A DNA stretch of 21,315 bases from Folioceros fuciformis (GCA_049999805.1 JBNGIO010001238.1:1-21315), one strand, 5' to 3'; counted from the first letter of the stretch, positions 1-12,500 are shown. The notes: generated from the letters alone by a model not told the origin. Numbers and translations are program-made.

Positions 1-157
1 GGGTAACATCATTGGACCCAGAGGGACTGGAGACAGGAGGAGAAGGGGGAGGCACATTCCTAGAAGGCGGGGCAGGAGGCGCAGACGCCGGAGGAGGAGA
101 ACCAACACCTACAGGTACCTGCGCAGGGGGGTTCGAATTGGATGGTGCTTGCAGCAT
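1..157 (-). CDS. Possible N-terminus of a proline-rich protein, cut by the left edge
   Basis: Reading the minus strand from the ATG at 157, the frame stays open for about 52 codons to the edge of the window. The peptide starts MLQAPSNSNPP and is then rich in Pro, Ala, Ser and Val (for example SPPPASAPPAPPS and VPPPSPPVSS). Such composition is common in extracellular or cell-wall proteins and in disordered protein tails, but it also arises by chance in C-rich DNA. No domain, signal peptide or splice site settles the matter. The start is the first ATG of this stretch, but the frame is also open further upstream. The plus strand is open here too, with a Gly/Glu-rich reading that I judge less likely. 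Function unknown. Confidence 0.25.
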   Translation of the reverse strand, partial: MLQAPSNSNPPAQVPVGVGSPPPASAPPAPPSRNVPPPSPPVSSPSGSNDVT

Positions 158-292
158 CCGACGATGCAGAACATGCGTTCCTACTCCTGCGGCACACAGC
201 CAACACCACAGACCAGTGTCACAAAATGAGGCATTCCCCGTCCCTCTTCACAGAACACAAAAATCACAACCCAGCATCATCCAACACTCACT

Positions 293-335
293 CCAATCCA
301 AATCCAAATCCAATCCAATCCAATCCAATCCAATC
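293..335. repeat. Pentanucleotide microsatellite (CCAAT/CCAAAT)n
   Basis: A run of CCAAT and CCAAAT units covers about 43 bases and ends at CCAATCACATCC. Its complement is (ATTGG)n. It lies about 135 bases upstream of the ATG of the possible minus-strand gene at the left edge. CCAAT boxes are binding sites for NF-Y factors, so a promoter role is possible, but a plain microsatellite is the simpler reading. Confidence 0.8.
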
Positions 336-1296
336 ACATCCACCATCCTACCTCCAGCCGCCCCGCCATATCCCTGCACCTGCAACACACACAGCAGCAG
401 CAACAGCGCCCCTTCCAGCCGCACCATGGCTCGCCCCCGCGACACACTCCTGGTGCTGCACTTCCGATCTTGGCATCAAAAGCGCGGCCCCGGCGCATCC
501 AGGCCCCCGGTTTCCGCATCCACACGCCAACGCCAATGCCAGAGGCGCGCAAACCGGAATGTCATGGAGCTAGAGCGGATAGCTGCAGCTCCTGCTGCTG
601 CAGCCTCTGCTGTGTTCCCAGCAATCCCAACCTAGCTCACACTCGGTAGCGCAGGATCTATTCGATCCCCTACTCCCTACCCGCTACCTATCCCCTATCC
701 CAGCCCCGCCAGGACCTGAACAAGCTCATGCCGGAGCGCCAGAAACACCAGCTGCCAGAGGCTGAGGTAGCTCCGCCTGCCCGGCTGCCATTGCCATTGC
801 ACCATCGATCCCTTCCCAATGCCCCTCCTTCCCTGCACGATCCGCGCTTCCTCAGAATCCAAGACGCTAGAGACGCTGGTGAGACGTGGACGAGGCGGGG
901 ATGAGACGCGGACGAGACGCCGCCTTGTCGCAAGGTTCTCACTCGCCTTGGCCCAGTCTCGTCTGCCTGGCTCGCTGGCTCGACTGACTGCTTCAGGCGG
1001 CAGGCCCCGTGCCAAGGCGCCCGGAGCCGTGCCCAGCTGCCCGTCTGCCCGGCTGCCCTTGTCCCGCCTGCCTGCTGCCCGCCTGCCCGCTGCCCGGCCC
1101 CAGGTTCCAGAGCCCAGGCTAGGTCTGGACCGCACGGCAGTACAGCTGTTTCGCCTGTTGCGCCGGGGTCATGGCCTCATGTCCATGTCCCTTGGGCTCA
1201 CCAGTCCACTGTGCGGCTTTGTCGGCGAGTGGACGGAAGCAGCGTTATGCTCTTTCAGCGCGCTCTACAAAGCGCTTTAATCGCTAGACTAAAAGA

Positions 1297-1330
1297 CCGG
1301 GCCGGTCCGGTCCGGCCCGGCCCGGCTCCG
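1297..1330. repeat. CCGG-rich low-complexity run
   Basis: Repeated CCGG, CCGGT and CCCGG units form a run that pairs strongly with itself. It is embedded in a C-rich stretch with no recognised gene and has no assigned function. Confidence 0.6.
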
Positions 1331-3399
1331 CCCCAGACACAGCCCACTCCCCGTCCCCCGGGGGCTCCAAAATCCCGTCCCCGCCAAGCCAGAGAAATCC
1401 CGGGCGCCAAGTGTCCCCGTTGCCGCACCCGGCCCGGCACTCTCACCGTGCCAGTCGGCATCATGGCGGCGGGCCATATAACGGAACGGAGCTGCTCTGG
1501 CTCGTGCGCCAGGTATTATTGCGGGCTGCTGCTTCCACGTCCTTGCCGGAGCCCCGTTGCCCTTTCTTGCAGCCTCGACCTCGACAAGTATCACTGGCAG
1601 CTGCACAGCCTGCCCCTGGCACTGAAAACCAAGCAAATAAGCCAGCCAGCAAGAAAGCGAACAGGCCTAACTGCTGTACTGGAACAAAGCATGGCCATAC
1701 GTATGCAATGCATGTGCACTGCCACGGACATACTCATCCATGGATGGATGTGCGAAGTGTCTGCCGTCATTGTACAAACCCATACAGCGAGACCACTGCG
1801 TCTTGTTGCCAAATGCACGCAACTCCAGCAGCAGGCTTGTGAGCTGGGAGTGAGCTGGTGATGACCGTATGGATGTGGCTCTGACTCCCCTCTTGACTTC
1901 GCCACGGCCGGCTCGGGGCCAGTTGTAATCCGGCGCTGTGTGCTGGAATGGGATCCTGGTGGCAAGCAAAGGGGGGCTGGGGCAAAGTGAGGCGTTTGCA
2001 CCTTTGTGGGTGTGATGAAGGAGTCGTCGTCTCGGACGTCGTGTGCTTCTTCCTCTCTCCCCGCCCGAGGCCCTGGCTATGTACATGCAGCCATCCTGGG
2101 TTGCTTCCATGCTCGCACAGGGCCTGCACAATGTGCAACATTCCTGAGCCATGGATATACATGAACGAAAACATAAATACCATGGTATGTGGTGGGTGTG
2201 TGGTGGGTCCTATTGGCCTGGAGCCACACACACGAGTTAAGTCAGCCAGGAAGTCCGAGGGTTGCTGTGAGTGTCTCCCGACCCATCGGGAGTTACGGAA
2301 GGCTGGGAGCTGTGATGACTTGTATCCACACACATACGTCCTCGCGTTTGCATTGGGCAACTGGTGAATGTGAATCGGTACCACCGTTGTAAGTGGTGAG
2401 CAATTTGCATACCGATGTGGCAGGTATGTCAGCGGGCAGTACGACCGCCAGTTGCTTCCCATTCTCGTCTGCTCTTGAAGTCTGGAGTTCAGCCAGTCTG
2501 TTGAGGCATGGTACATACGTCGCACTGTTTCTTCACAGTCTGACTCCTGCGACGGCCTGCCTTACTGTCTTACAGCTTTTTATTCTCTCGCCTGCTATGA
2601 TATTTTAGCCAGTGTATCCAATTGCCTACCAAGAAGAGGGGACGGCGACCTGAAGTTCTGGACTTACAACTTCCGATGCACCAACTTCATTTATCAAGCC
2701 CGGCACCCACTTTGCATGGCATCTCCAGACCGACACGCTGGCATTGCTGTTCTGTTTCCCAGAGCCACTCCCACCTCACGTTTGAATCCTTGCAATGACG
2801 TCAGGCTCGGATTGTAGCATCGGAGAATGCTCCGAGCAATGGATACATATGTACATGTATCCCTATCCTTCGTATATGGAAACCGCTGGGAGATGCAACT
2901 CGAGGAGGAAGAAACATTGAAACCCTAGCCCTCCTGTGACTCACTGACAGCAAGCTCAAGGGGGAGGGGGGGGGACGACAGTCGTCATGACGGGCATGCC
3001 CTGTCCTTGTGTATGTCAGCTTCCTCCACCTTCCAGTATGTCGTGGAGTTGAACTTCCCATGCCCCGAAAACGAGGAGACATTTTGCATCTGCAAGCATA
3101 GGAAAGGATGGCCACGATAAGGCTTGCAGGCTCTCGTGAAGGAAGGAACCTTTCCAACAAATCCCTTCCCTCAATGTCAGACTCCATGTTGTGAGAGTGG
3201 GAGCAGCTGTGACCTCATCATCCCCGCCCGAGCTGTGACAAGGCATGCCATACGCTGCCGGTGCGAGCCTGTGCCTGAGCTTCTGAGCCCCGGTGGGCAA
3301 GATCCGAGAAACCGGAGTTCGGACTACGCGTTTCCCGGAAGTGAAGGACGGGGCTCGCAAAAAAGCTAAGGTCCTGCGAACAAGTACTGTAGCACATTT

Positions 3400-4156
3400 G
3401 CTTTTCTCTTTCCGCGCTCGCTCCTGTTACCTGCGCTCCTCACCCTCGCGAAGATGCCAGCGCGCTCCTTGCCCGTCGCAGATTTCGCAGATTTGATTCT
3501 CCTTGTCCTGCGCAGGTGGAATCATGCAGAGTTCCGCTTTCTTTCCCGCTCCTGATCGCCTGCGCCGTCCGCTGCTGCTGCGTCTCCGGTCAGGGTTTTA
3601 GTGCCTTCTTTGTTGCACCTTGGAGCCGCCTGCGGGGAACGTCTCTGCCGCACTGTGAGTGAGCATTGGAGTCATTTGGCGGGCAGAACGGCCGTTTTTA
3701 GGAGGATTGGAGCTTCCGGGCTACGGTGTCCGCTATCTATGCCCATATTGTGAGTGCAGTGAGTGCGCGGCTGTTGTGCATCATCGGCCGTGGTCGGGAG
3801 CTGTCATGGATCTGCGGCAAAAGTATGTTGCAAGGACATACGATGAGTGGAGAGTGAGCTGCATTGAGCGTGTTAGAAATGTTTGCTTACGGATGTTGTT
3901 TCCATGGCGTTCAGTCCAGTCTCGTCACATTGCTGTCAACTTAGCTTGTTTTATTGTCTCGTCTCGCAGGAAATCGGAGGAGCTGAGGGAGCGGGGTTGT
4001 TTCCATCTGCTTGCAAGGAGCCTGCCGTGCCGTGGGTTCAACCGGACAAGGTTGCTCAGAGTATGAGCCGGGCGCCCTGATCAGCTGCTCAGGCGCTGTT
4101 GACGGCGGATGTGATACACTCACAACTTTAAGGCTCGGATCTACAGACTTTTGCAT
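3400..4156 (+). promoter_or_regulatory. Promoter and 5' leader region of the G beta gene
   Basis: This is the DNA directly upstream of the G beta start codon. It is pyrimidine-rich around 3400-3620 (runs such as CTTTTCTCTTTCC), as is common near plant transcription starts. A likely splice acceptor follows a T-rich tract at 3969 (TTTTATTGTCTCGTCTCGCAG), and a matching donor AAAA/GTATGTT lies near 3821, so the leader probably contains an intron. Several upstream ATGs with short frames are present, for instance at 3659 and 3807. The true transcription start cannot be placed from sequence alone. Confidence 0.4.
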
Positions 4157-5881
4157 ATGTCTATCAGCGAGTTGCAAGAGCAAAATGCTACGGCAAAGGC
4201 GGAAGTGCGTAATCTCAGGGAGCTGCTGCAGCGGCGGCGCCTGGAGTTGGCTGACATGGACGGTTCGTGCCCTGCGTTTTCGAGTTCAATGGCTTCTATG
4301 CCGTCGTACGGAGAAGCGCTACCCTCGTGTTAGCGCTGGGGAAATATGTTGCTGAGGTTGTTTTTGTTTGCAGTCGTGACTTATGCAAGGATGAATGGTC
4401 GATCCATTATTGATGGAGAGCGATTCTCTCGTGACTTCAAGTGTGTAAGAACACTTCAGGGGCACACAGGCAAGGTAGGGATTTTCCATCAGCGTGTAAG
4501 CTCTTCAACGTCCTGTGCTACCGTAGCCTGCCACGGTGTGTCATCATTAACACTTTTTCCTCGTCTTTGCCAGATTTATTCTCTTGATTGGTCACTCCGC
4601 GAAAGAAATCGCATTGTCAGTGCCTCTGGAGATGGGAGGCTTATTGTTTGGAACGCCCTGACAAGCCAGAAGACTCATGCAATAAAGCTCCTCTGTGCTT
4701 GGGTAATGGCCTGTGCATTTTCACCGGGAGGCGAAAGAGTTGCCTGTGGTGGACTGGACAATTGCTGCTCTATTTTCAACTTGAATACCACACCTGACAG
4801 AGATGGAAATTTGCCCGTTTTCAGAGTGCTGACTGGCCACAAGGGCTACCTATCCTGTTGCCGTTTTGTACCTGACCAAGATGCACATATCATCACAAGT
4901 TCTGGGGATCAGACTTGCATGCTTTGGGACGTAGAAGCCCAACGCCGACTCGCAACATTCGGGGGTGACACTGGTCCAGGCCACACCCGGGATGTCATGA
5001 GGTGATTTTAGGGTCCCATCTTCCCCCTCTTCGAATGGTGGTAATCGACGAGCTGGCTTGTCCTTTTGTTAGGAAGGCCGAAACTGGTGTTTTTATTGCG
5101 ATGGCGAGGAGGTTTGTGTGTCGACTAATTGGAAGAGTGATTTGTTTGTCACTGTTGTCGTTTGCAGTGTATCGATCAGTTCGCACAACACTAGGATATT
5201 TGTTTCTGGCTCCTGTGACATGACGGCAAGATTGTGGGATACTCGAATCGCAAGCAGAGCAACCCACACGTTTCATGGTCATACGCAAGATGTGAATGCT
5301 GTGCAGTTTATGCCCGATGGATTCAGCTTTGGAACTGGTTCAGATGATGGCACTTGCCGAATCTTTGACACCCGCACGGTTCATGAGCTACAAAGGTACC
5401 CTGACCCATATGCCATCGGGTCGGTCGCAAACCCTGCGCGAGAAGCTGGACAGGTTACCTGCATGGCATTCTCCCACTCCGGGCGACTATTGTTCGCAGG
5501 GTACTCTAACGGTGCCTGTCTGGTGTGGGATACAATAATGGCTCAGGTTAGGGGTTATCTCCCTATGGATCATTGGACTTCATTGCTTTGTTGGCTACTG
5601 AGATGTTGCGAGTTGTATAACCTGACATCTGTGCTCGGGGTGTGTATCAGCCTATCCATGACTTGGGAGAATCTCATAGGAATCGAGTAAGCTGCCTTGG
5701 AATGGCATCCGATGGAAGTGCCCTTTGCACTGGAAGCTGGGACGCCTGCCTTAAGGTAACTCGTGCCTGTCCATTTCCATTGCTCAAAGCAGGGTGAGCT
5801 AGTATCAAGGTTTCAGATGTACTGCGACTGATGTATGTGTAGGTCTGGGCGAGCGATTTTCAATCGAGAGGACAGCAATAA
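4157..5881 (+). CDS. AGB1: Heterotrimeric G-protein beta subunit (WD40), six exons
   Basis: Proposed joins: 4157-4262, 4374-4474, 4574-5001, 5168-5546, 5651-5755 and 5843-5881, giving 385 residues against about 377 in flowering plants. The protein is the beta part of the membrane-associated Gbeta-gamma dimer that relays receptor and RGS signals. The N-terminus (ISELQEQ, then [12 protein letters not shown]) is the coiled-coil helix that pairs with G gamma. It is followed by WD40 blades, seen as [78 protein letters not shown] and [23 protein letters not shown] is typical of the plant proteins. All introns are GT-AG and in phase. The start is the ATG at 4157, which matches the usual MS-x-S-EL opening. 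The last 10 residues (SDFQSRGQQ) differ from the usual plant ending with AFGG. The next gene lies tail to tail, 373 bases away. Confidence 0.95.
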
Positions 5882-6254
5882 TACACGACTCGACTCTTTC
5901 TGATAAAGCACAGTGCGGGCGACGGGTTATTTTTAATCCGAAGATTCCGAACATTCACCTGCCATGTGTGTCCACTTATGAAGTTATTTGGGGTGACACC
6001 TGGCTTTTTATCCGCAGCATTTAGGTTGTGACGCAACAAGAACTTCTACGTCCCACAATTCTAAAAGAAGAGTGGACTTAAACTTGTTGAAAGTCTTCTC
6101 CCTGTAGCAGGTAGTATGTGGTAATTTCACGACATTCATTGTGTGTTCGTGAACTCTTCTCTCATTTTACCTGGAAGATTGTAAACATTGAGGCCGAGCA
6201 ATTACTAATTTGGATAGTTGAGGGACAGACAAGGCAGAAGGATCGTCTGTATAG
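5882..6254. other. Convergent spacer between G beta and the esterase
   Basis: The stretch lies between two stop codons that face each other. It is more AT-rich than the flanking exons and should hold both 3' untranslated regions. I see no ORF of note, no RNA gene and no clear polyadenylation signal. Confidence 0.6.
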
Positions 6255-8300
6255 TTAAAGCATCGCTTTTATGTGCACACCCGCGTCCGGTTCCCTCTTG
6301 CTGTCCTTCAGGGTGTCGGCCACATGCGCTACAACCCCTGCCCCTTCATAGTGCATCCACTCGTGCTTCACCTGCAGCGGACGAGGAAACAAGTGACGCC
6401 GTATCTCCACATTCAAGCTTCTGCGGACAAATCACGGACGATAATCCGCTTACGTGAATACTGTTATGAGCCAGGTAAGGCCACAAAGTCGCATGGAAAT
6501 TCACATCCACCTTCCGCCAGCCCACTCGCTGCAAGCCTTTGATCATTTCCTCTGCGCACCACACGGCTGATGAGAGCCTCCTTCTACCAGGGCAGGACGG
6601 CACAGCAGGCCGACTATCCCATGCGCAGCGATCACCTACTAACCTTCCAACTTGTCATGATAAGAAGCTTCGGTCTGGCTACTTGGAATGGTCTGTGCGA
6701 CCGCCTTGGCTTTAGCACTGTCTTCTCCGAAAGTTGGGGAGCCGCTCGTCACTGGAGCGCAATCAACCACCCTCACCACGTGCTTGTACGCCTTCAATGA
6801 TTCCTTAGGAGGCTGGACGCATTGCATTGCGTTTCATGCCCACCACCGCTTTGTTTCTCAAATATCGATGCTAGTCACCTCCTAAAATTTGGTTACAGTA
6901 CGGGATCTCACCTTAACCTCGGTTTCTCTCCGGATTGACGAGGTGCGCCAGCCTACCAAGTCTGGGACAAGTTATGTGAAGGAGACCCTTCCCTTTGCAT
7001 ATTTATCTCAGACAAGCAAGCTTGTGCATCCATGGGCTTTACAGCAAGGATACGATCGTAGCTCACATTCGCGTACAACACCCGTAATTTGAAAGCGCGC
7101 AGTGCAGATCTGCATCAACAGACGTCATCAGAAACGCCTTGATTCAAGGGCCAAGCACGTATAGACGCAGAGGAGATGAAACGGAAAGGGGTAAAGGGGT
7201 AGTGATGATCATCAGCCCACATCAACGCACATGAATTTGCCTTCCTCGGCATCTGAAGCCATGCGCAAGAGAAGTGGTGGGTCTTTTGCTTTTCCATCTG
7301 TCAGAAAAAGTTGTCTACCAGTGCGTCCGACTACCAGAGGAGCCAGGGGCGGCACAAGCTTCTCCAGGACAGGGACCCCTAGGAGGATGGGTAGCTGGGC
7401 AGGTCAATCACAAAAACAATAACGTGGTGTGTGAATTCTAGTCCAAGAAATAAGATTCAGACGTTACACAGAGCACTCCCTCACCTGCTTCTTTCCTCTC
7501 ACTCCAAGGTGTGGGGTGGCAAGAGTTATGAGGGTGATGGGTTGCAGTCCTGCGATGGTGCCAAGAGGCCCATCCCTTTCATTGTTGCCATTGCCATCAG
7601 GAATCGATGCAGGCTTGTACAAAACAGCAATCGCGTATCGGGTAAAGAGGCCCCCCAGGGAGTGCGCCACAAACGAGATCTTCTTCAGGCTGGGATTCTT
7701 GGTGACAACCTGCCGAATCTGCACGGTGAATGATAGAGACCCTGTGATTCACGTCTTGCTTCATCTTCCTCGCCGGGTGACAGCGCAACAGTTCAGAGTG
7801 CATGGAACACAAGCACGTCATTGAGGAGAATTAACCTCATCCGCGAGTCGCCTTCCCGAGCTGTCGATACCAGTAAGAGTCTGGAGATATGAGTTGACAC
7901 TGCTAGCTGTGAAGCAACAGTGAAGCAATGTGTTAGCAAGACACCCGATACGCAATCAGAACCCAAGAAGCAGATGAAGCAGCCAGAAATGCCATAAGCA
8001 TCTTACCATGAATCAGGTAGCTGGTGCCCAGTTTACCCTTCAGCTCTCCTTGAACGTATCTCCAGTCCTTCGCGCTGGATGGGAAAGCTTCATTTACACA
8101 CACCCCCTTCTGACCATGATGATGATGCACCTGCTACAGGACGGCTGCGGAGCATACCTGGCGAGAATTCCATGTACAAGCACTAAGAGATGGTCGGGTA
8201 GTGCATCGGAGCCTTCACGTTGGGTCTTCACAACCCCATCCACGCTCTGACTCATCGCTGACAAGGAAACATGAATTCCTGTCTTCCTGCTGCCAGCCAT
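6255..8300 (-). CDS. DUF676 putative serine esterase/lipase, ten exons
   Basis: Proposed joins on the minus strand: 8158-8300, 8007-8074, 7836-7906, 7485-7718, 7231-7394, 7054-7109, 6912-6961, 6644-6812, 6454-6551 and 6255-6371, giving 389 residues. This is an alpha/beta hydrolase of the DUF676 family, thought to cleave acyl esters; the substrate is unknown. Visible hallmarks are the oxyanion-side HLLVLVHGILAS, the nucleophile elbow FVAHSLGGLFTRYAI (Ser in A-H-S-L-G-G), ITLATPHLGVRG, GRTGRQLFLTDGK, PPLLLRMASD, and YANVSYDHLVGWRTSSIRR, which carries the likely catalytic His. The C-terminal part has IKGLQRVGWRKVDVNFH, as in plant members. The start at 8300 is the first in-frame ATG after a TAG. 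No clear targeting signal is seen. The upstream neighbour on the same strand is the MATE gene, 1.26 kb away, so each gene probably has its own promoter. Confidence 0.9.
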
Positions 8301-9563
8301 TGCCACAGATTTCTTAACGTCTGAGTTCCGCTAACCACAGTGAACACAATTGAGGCGGATCTGACCATCAGAACCGTGCACAGCTCAGATTACCGGGTGG
8401 CTGCAGCAACCACGGTTCCCACAGCCTGGACAACCCCAAAGATTACGAGAGTCCCGTAATAGACACCCAATTGAAGAATCCCCATTGCACAACACGAGAA
8501 GAGCAACAGGAGTTCGTGAATCAAATCAGAATCCCAAGTCCCAGCCCCAACCCCAACTCCTGCTTTCTTGCCCCTGGCCCGGGGAAGTTGTGAATCAGCA
8601 GTCAACTGCATTCTTCCTACTACGCCGATGTGTCCTGTCCCCCTTGTCACACATCCGGCAGAGGGGCTCTGTACTAGATCCGACAGAATCGAGACGTACC
8701 GGTAAGGATTGGGACGGAGGACACAACAAACAAACTCTCCTTGCACGCTGTCGGAGGACGAGAAATTCCAAGAAATTCCAAGAAATCCCAATTCAAACCC
8801 ACGCACAGTCACAGACGGAGAGGAAGACAGAAAGAGTACAACGACTAGGGACAGCGGGTGGGAGCATCTCACTAGTCCGAGGCGAAGCGACGGTGATGGT
8901 GAGGAGGCGGCCAACACAATGCGGCACCAGCAACTGACAATTCCGACGTAAGGCCGCGCTTTAAAGGCACAAGTAGCTGGAGATCCCAGTCCCAGGCCCT
9001 GGTCCTGTCCCCCCTCCTCCCAAACCCGACGACCCCAGCAGCAGCAGGAGAAGAAGCAGGCGGTGGGTGGGGCACCACACTTGAGACATGATGGCAGCTG
9101 CAGCTGCTGCGCATATAAGCTGGGCTCCCAGAAATTGTGGTCTCAGATTTTGCGAGAAGAATAGATCGCGGCGAGGAAACGTGGCCGGCTGAACTTGGGA
9201 TGAGCACCTGCATGCCCTTCACCCTCGCCTTCTGCTGCATGTGCACTTCACCATTTCAGGCACTGTCATGGTACCATACTTGCCTTGTCATCGGCGGTGT
9301 CTCAGCTTTCGTTTGGCTCCGGGCTATGCCATTGGATTACCTTCACGCACGTCGGAAAGGTGATCAGTTGATCCAGCGACTGGGCGCGCTTCCCCGCGTG
9401 GTGAATAATGGGCATGCGTGAGATTAGCAGATGTTTTAACACCGTTTGACGAGGAGCTGTACATGCGATGGGTGCACTTGTTCAATGAATCTTTGCATCG
9501 TCTAAGAAGCCAAACAGGCTGACAAAAAAAATGGACGACGTCCTCCAGGGGTTGACAGAATGA
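8301..9563. other. Spacer: esterase promoter/leader and MATE 3' region
   Basis: Both flanking genes are on the minus strand, so this spacer should hold the MATE 3' untranslated region (right part) and the esterase promoter and leader (left part). A minus-strand frame at 8390-8917 is open for 175 codons, but it matches nothing I know and its composition looks non-coding. A 10-base tandem repeat sits at 8761-8790. No RNA gene or transposon end was recognised. Confidence 0.5.
8761..8790. repeat. 10-base tandem repeat AGAAATTCCA, three copies
   Basis: Two exact units of AGAAATTCCA are followed by one unit with a single change (AGAAATCCCA). It lies about 460-490 bases upstream of the esterase start codon. 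The GAA and TTC blocks resemble heat-shock elements, but the two half-sites are separated by one base instead of two, so it is not a canonical element. Confidence 0.85.
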
Positions 9564-12500
9564 CTACAGAGGAGGGTCGTCTTGTCGAGGCACATCTCTG
9601 ATGATACGCCAAGGTCCGGAAGCCGTCCCAACCCTGTGAGACAGACAGGGAGGAGAGTTGGCGGGCGGAGTGGAGTGGAGAGTCAGACAGGGAAGGAGGA
9701 GACGACGCCAGCGGAGGAAAATAGAGTAGCCTGGTTACCTAGCGAAGCCTGCCACCATTCGCAACGTCATAATGACCGTCAAACCAATCCAAACTCCCAC
9801 CAGGCCAAATGCCCGAGGCGCCAAGAGGAGGACAAGGATAGACGGGATCGCAGTCAACATCTGTGATAACAATCCGTGAGATGGTAAGCACGACCATTCA
9901 AATAGACTCACAACTAGGAGGGGTGGTACTTGAGGGACAACAAACCATGGTGTAAGCCGCATAAGCGAAGTCGGACGCTCCATAGTGCAGGCCATCGAAG
10001 ACAAATGCCAGTGCGTTGATCGGTTGCGTGAATGCAACGAACTGGGATACACCAACAATATCCCTTAACACTGTGGATTATCAATCTAAGCTTGAAGACC
10101 AAAGGATAGAAGCAGGCTCATACCGGAATCAGGTAAGGAATAATTTCTAGAACGCCAGCATCAGTCGTGAACAGACCGGCCATAGGGCCAGTCCCAAAAC
10201 CTAAAATAATGGCAACCACAATTCCGAAAGCCAAACCCATCTGTACACAGCCAGGACGAAGAAGTCAGATGCACCCAATTCCAACCCAGCACCTCGAGAA
10301 CCAGATGTACGGTGTCCCGGTTTCCAAACCTGCAGTATCCGGACGGCAACCTCCTTCACTCGCCGCGTGTCTCCAGAGGCAAAAGACCCAGCTAAGATTG
10401 CCTGCTCGACAGATACATACATGCAAACTGAGAGTACGAACTAGCGTCCAGCCTTAAGCTGGAAGTATCACCACCGGAAGGGACAAAGTCGATGGCTGCC
10501 AACAATGTACCTGACCAGCCAGAGCCAGTGCATCTGAAAGAAGCGACGTTGCTAACCAAATTTGCAAGCAAATCTGGTGTGCAGCCATTGGAATGGCACC
10601 CTGCCTTGCAGCCATGGACGTGGCCAATGTCATTGTACAGACAATGGCGAGTGTCCGACCAAGTAGCAGACCACCTACATGGTCAGCTATGAGACAAATG
10701 CTTGAATGCCGCGCGTCCAGGAGAAAGTTCAACGGACGTCAACAGTATCGTACCTGATTTTAAGAACCGCTCCACTTTCAAGTCACTCCACTTGGGGGGT
10801 AACAAAACAACCCGCTGATTAAGGCTCCACAAGAGCATGCCCACAATCAGGTACCTGCCACCATATGAAGCAAGCCTTGTGAGGAGTGAAAATAAGAGAG
10901 AAGATGTGCGAACCAATTGACACGGCACGCGTAGACAACACAAGATTCTAGGCTTAGTGACTCACTGGGATGCTACCGTCGCAATAGCTGCTCCGCTGAC
11001 CCCGTAGTGTAGCGAGAACATTAGTATAGGATCCAAGACGATATTGGCAACGTTTCCCGCAACTGCAAGGGAAACCCAAGTCAGCCACGAAAAATATGCC
11101 AAGTAATGGAGGGACAGCAATGCTTCAATGAGCATAATAGATGCTCACCTGTTGAATAGAGAGGCGTTTTGGTATCCTTGAACCCTCGAAAAACACCTTG
11201 TACCGCTAGCGAGACTACCACAGCAGGGGCACCAAAAGCACGTAGTGCAAGATACTGTTCAGCAGGAACACGCATTGGAGAGTCCTGCATAACAAGATAG
11301 ACATGCACATCAAAATCATGTCAAAAGTGACACCAAAGCCCAAGATGCATCACGTTTGTCCAGATGCCTGCTTATTAATGAAAAATAGCGTTCGTCTACT
11401 CACAAAAGGAATGCCCATGGCGTATAGAACTGGCCCTGCTGCAAATACAAGGACTGCTGCCTCAAACAAACCAAGACAAGCGCCTAAGACCAGTGAAGAT
11501 GAGACTGCCGGCATCATAGGCTTTGTTGATTCTGCAGAATTTGTCACAAGACGCGCACAAAAGTTGATCAGAGAAAATACAGACCACAGACAAATGGAGG
11601 TGAGGCGCTTCGAAGATGTCCAGCCAACAATACAGCAAACTTACTGGTTGCTTTCAAAAGAGACTCCCTCTCCATTTCCACCAATAAGGATGGGACTTCA
11701 TCCAACTCCACATTTTGATTTGACTTTTCGACGGCTTCATCTTCGGCCACAAATGATGTCGTAACATTCAAAAGGGGGATGTTGAACATCTTAGAGACGA
11801 GATTGAATATGGAGATGGAGACACCAACAGCTGCCAGCTCCACTGGACCTGGATCGACAGAATTCACAACCAAGTGCATCAGCTTGTCTGCTTTACCAAC
11901 CGGGGGGGGCCTAAACAAAACTTGTGCAGTCAGAAGATAAGAGAAGGCATTCTCAATGGGAAACTTCTAGCAACTGCATTGCCACTTCCCTTGGCTCTGC
12001 TCCTTGGCAAAGAGAATCTACGACTAAGAGAACCTGTGAGACAACGACGCGACTGTTTGCAACTCTAGTTTACCAAGCAGACAAACCAACCATTACCAAA
12101 TGCACCAAATGCACCAAATGCAAGCCACAACCAGAAACATTCAGGTCAGTGCACAAGAGGAGAAATTAAGAAAGCATGAAAGCATGAAAGCAATAGGTGA
12201 GAGCTTTATGACAGTAGAAACATGCCTGACACTATTTCCAATACCTATTCGTCCGATGAAGGCGGAGTCGACCAAAGATGCAAGAGGGTCGGCCGCCAAG
12301 GCAAGAACAGCAGGCAAAGCAATGACGGCAATCTCCATGCCAAGCTCATCATTCCTGAACGCATCGCTGGCAGAACATAAAAATTGCACAAGAGTGTCAA
12401 CAGGGCTCATTTTTGTTTGCATAGGGCCTGAGGCTCGCCGGGGAGGCTATGGATGGTTTCTACCAGAGCAGCCCGTCCTACTAATGTAGTACCTATTCTC

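Larger units (their letters stand above)
160..3400. other. Gene-poor stretch with no recognisable gene
   Basis: I recognise no conserved protein, RNA gene or mobile element here on either strand. The left third is GC-rich and low in complexity, with degenerate TGCCCGCC-like units around 1035-1100 and a CCGG-rich run at 1297-1330, so open frames are long by chance. There are several unassigned ORFs, the longest being a minus-strand frame at 1767-2516. A TATA-like CCATATAACGG lies near 1475 without an obvious gene behind it. The stretch probably holds the promoter of the left-edge gene, spacer DNA and possibly non-coding transcripts. Confidence 0.5.

Noticed and set aside
125-142. tRNA internal promoter (GGTTCGAAT)
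   Set aside because: The B-box-like match lacks the final CC, and there is no A box or cloverleaf around it on either strand.
12-635. 207-codon plus-strand frame rich in Gly, Ser and Pro
   Set aside because: It runs through a microsatellite and C-rich low-complexity DNA, and its composition changes along the frame. No domain or splice pattern supports it.
819-1861. Plus-strand frames of 153 and 216 codons
   Set aside because: The region has few stop codons because it is GC-rich. The peptides are Arg/Pro/Leu-rich products of TGCCCGCC and CCGG repeats.
8761-8790. Heat-shock element
   Set aside because: The GAA and TTC blocks are separated by one base within a unit, not the two needed, so it was kept only as a tandem repeat.
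8390-8917. 175-codon minus-strand frame upstream of the esterase
   Set aside because: Its sequence resembles no protein and does not join the esterase in frame: a TAG lies shortly before the esterase ATG. It is more likely promoter or leader.
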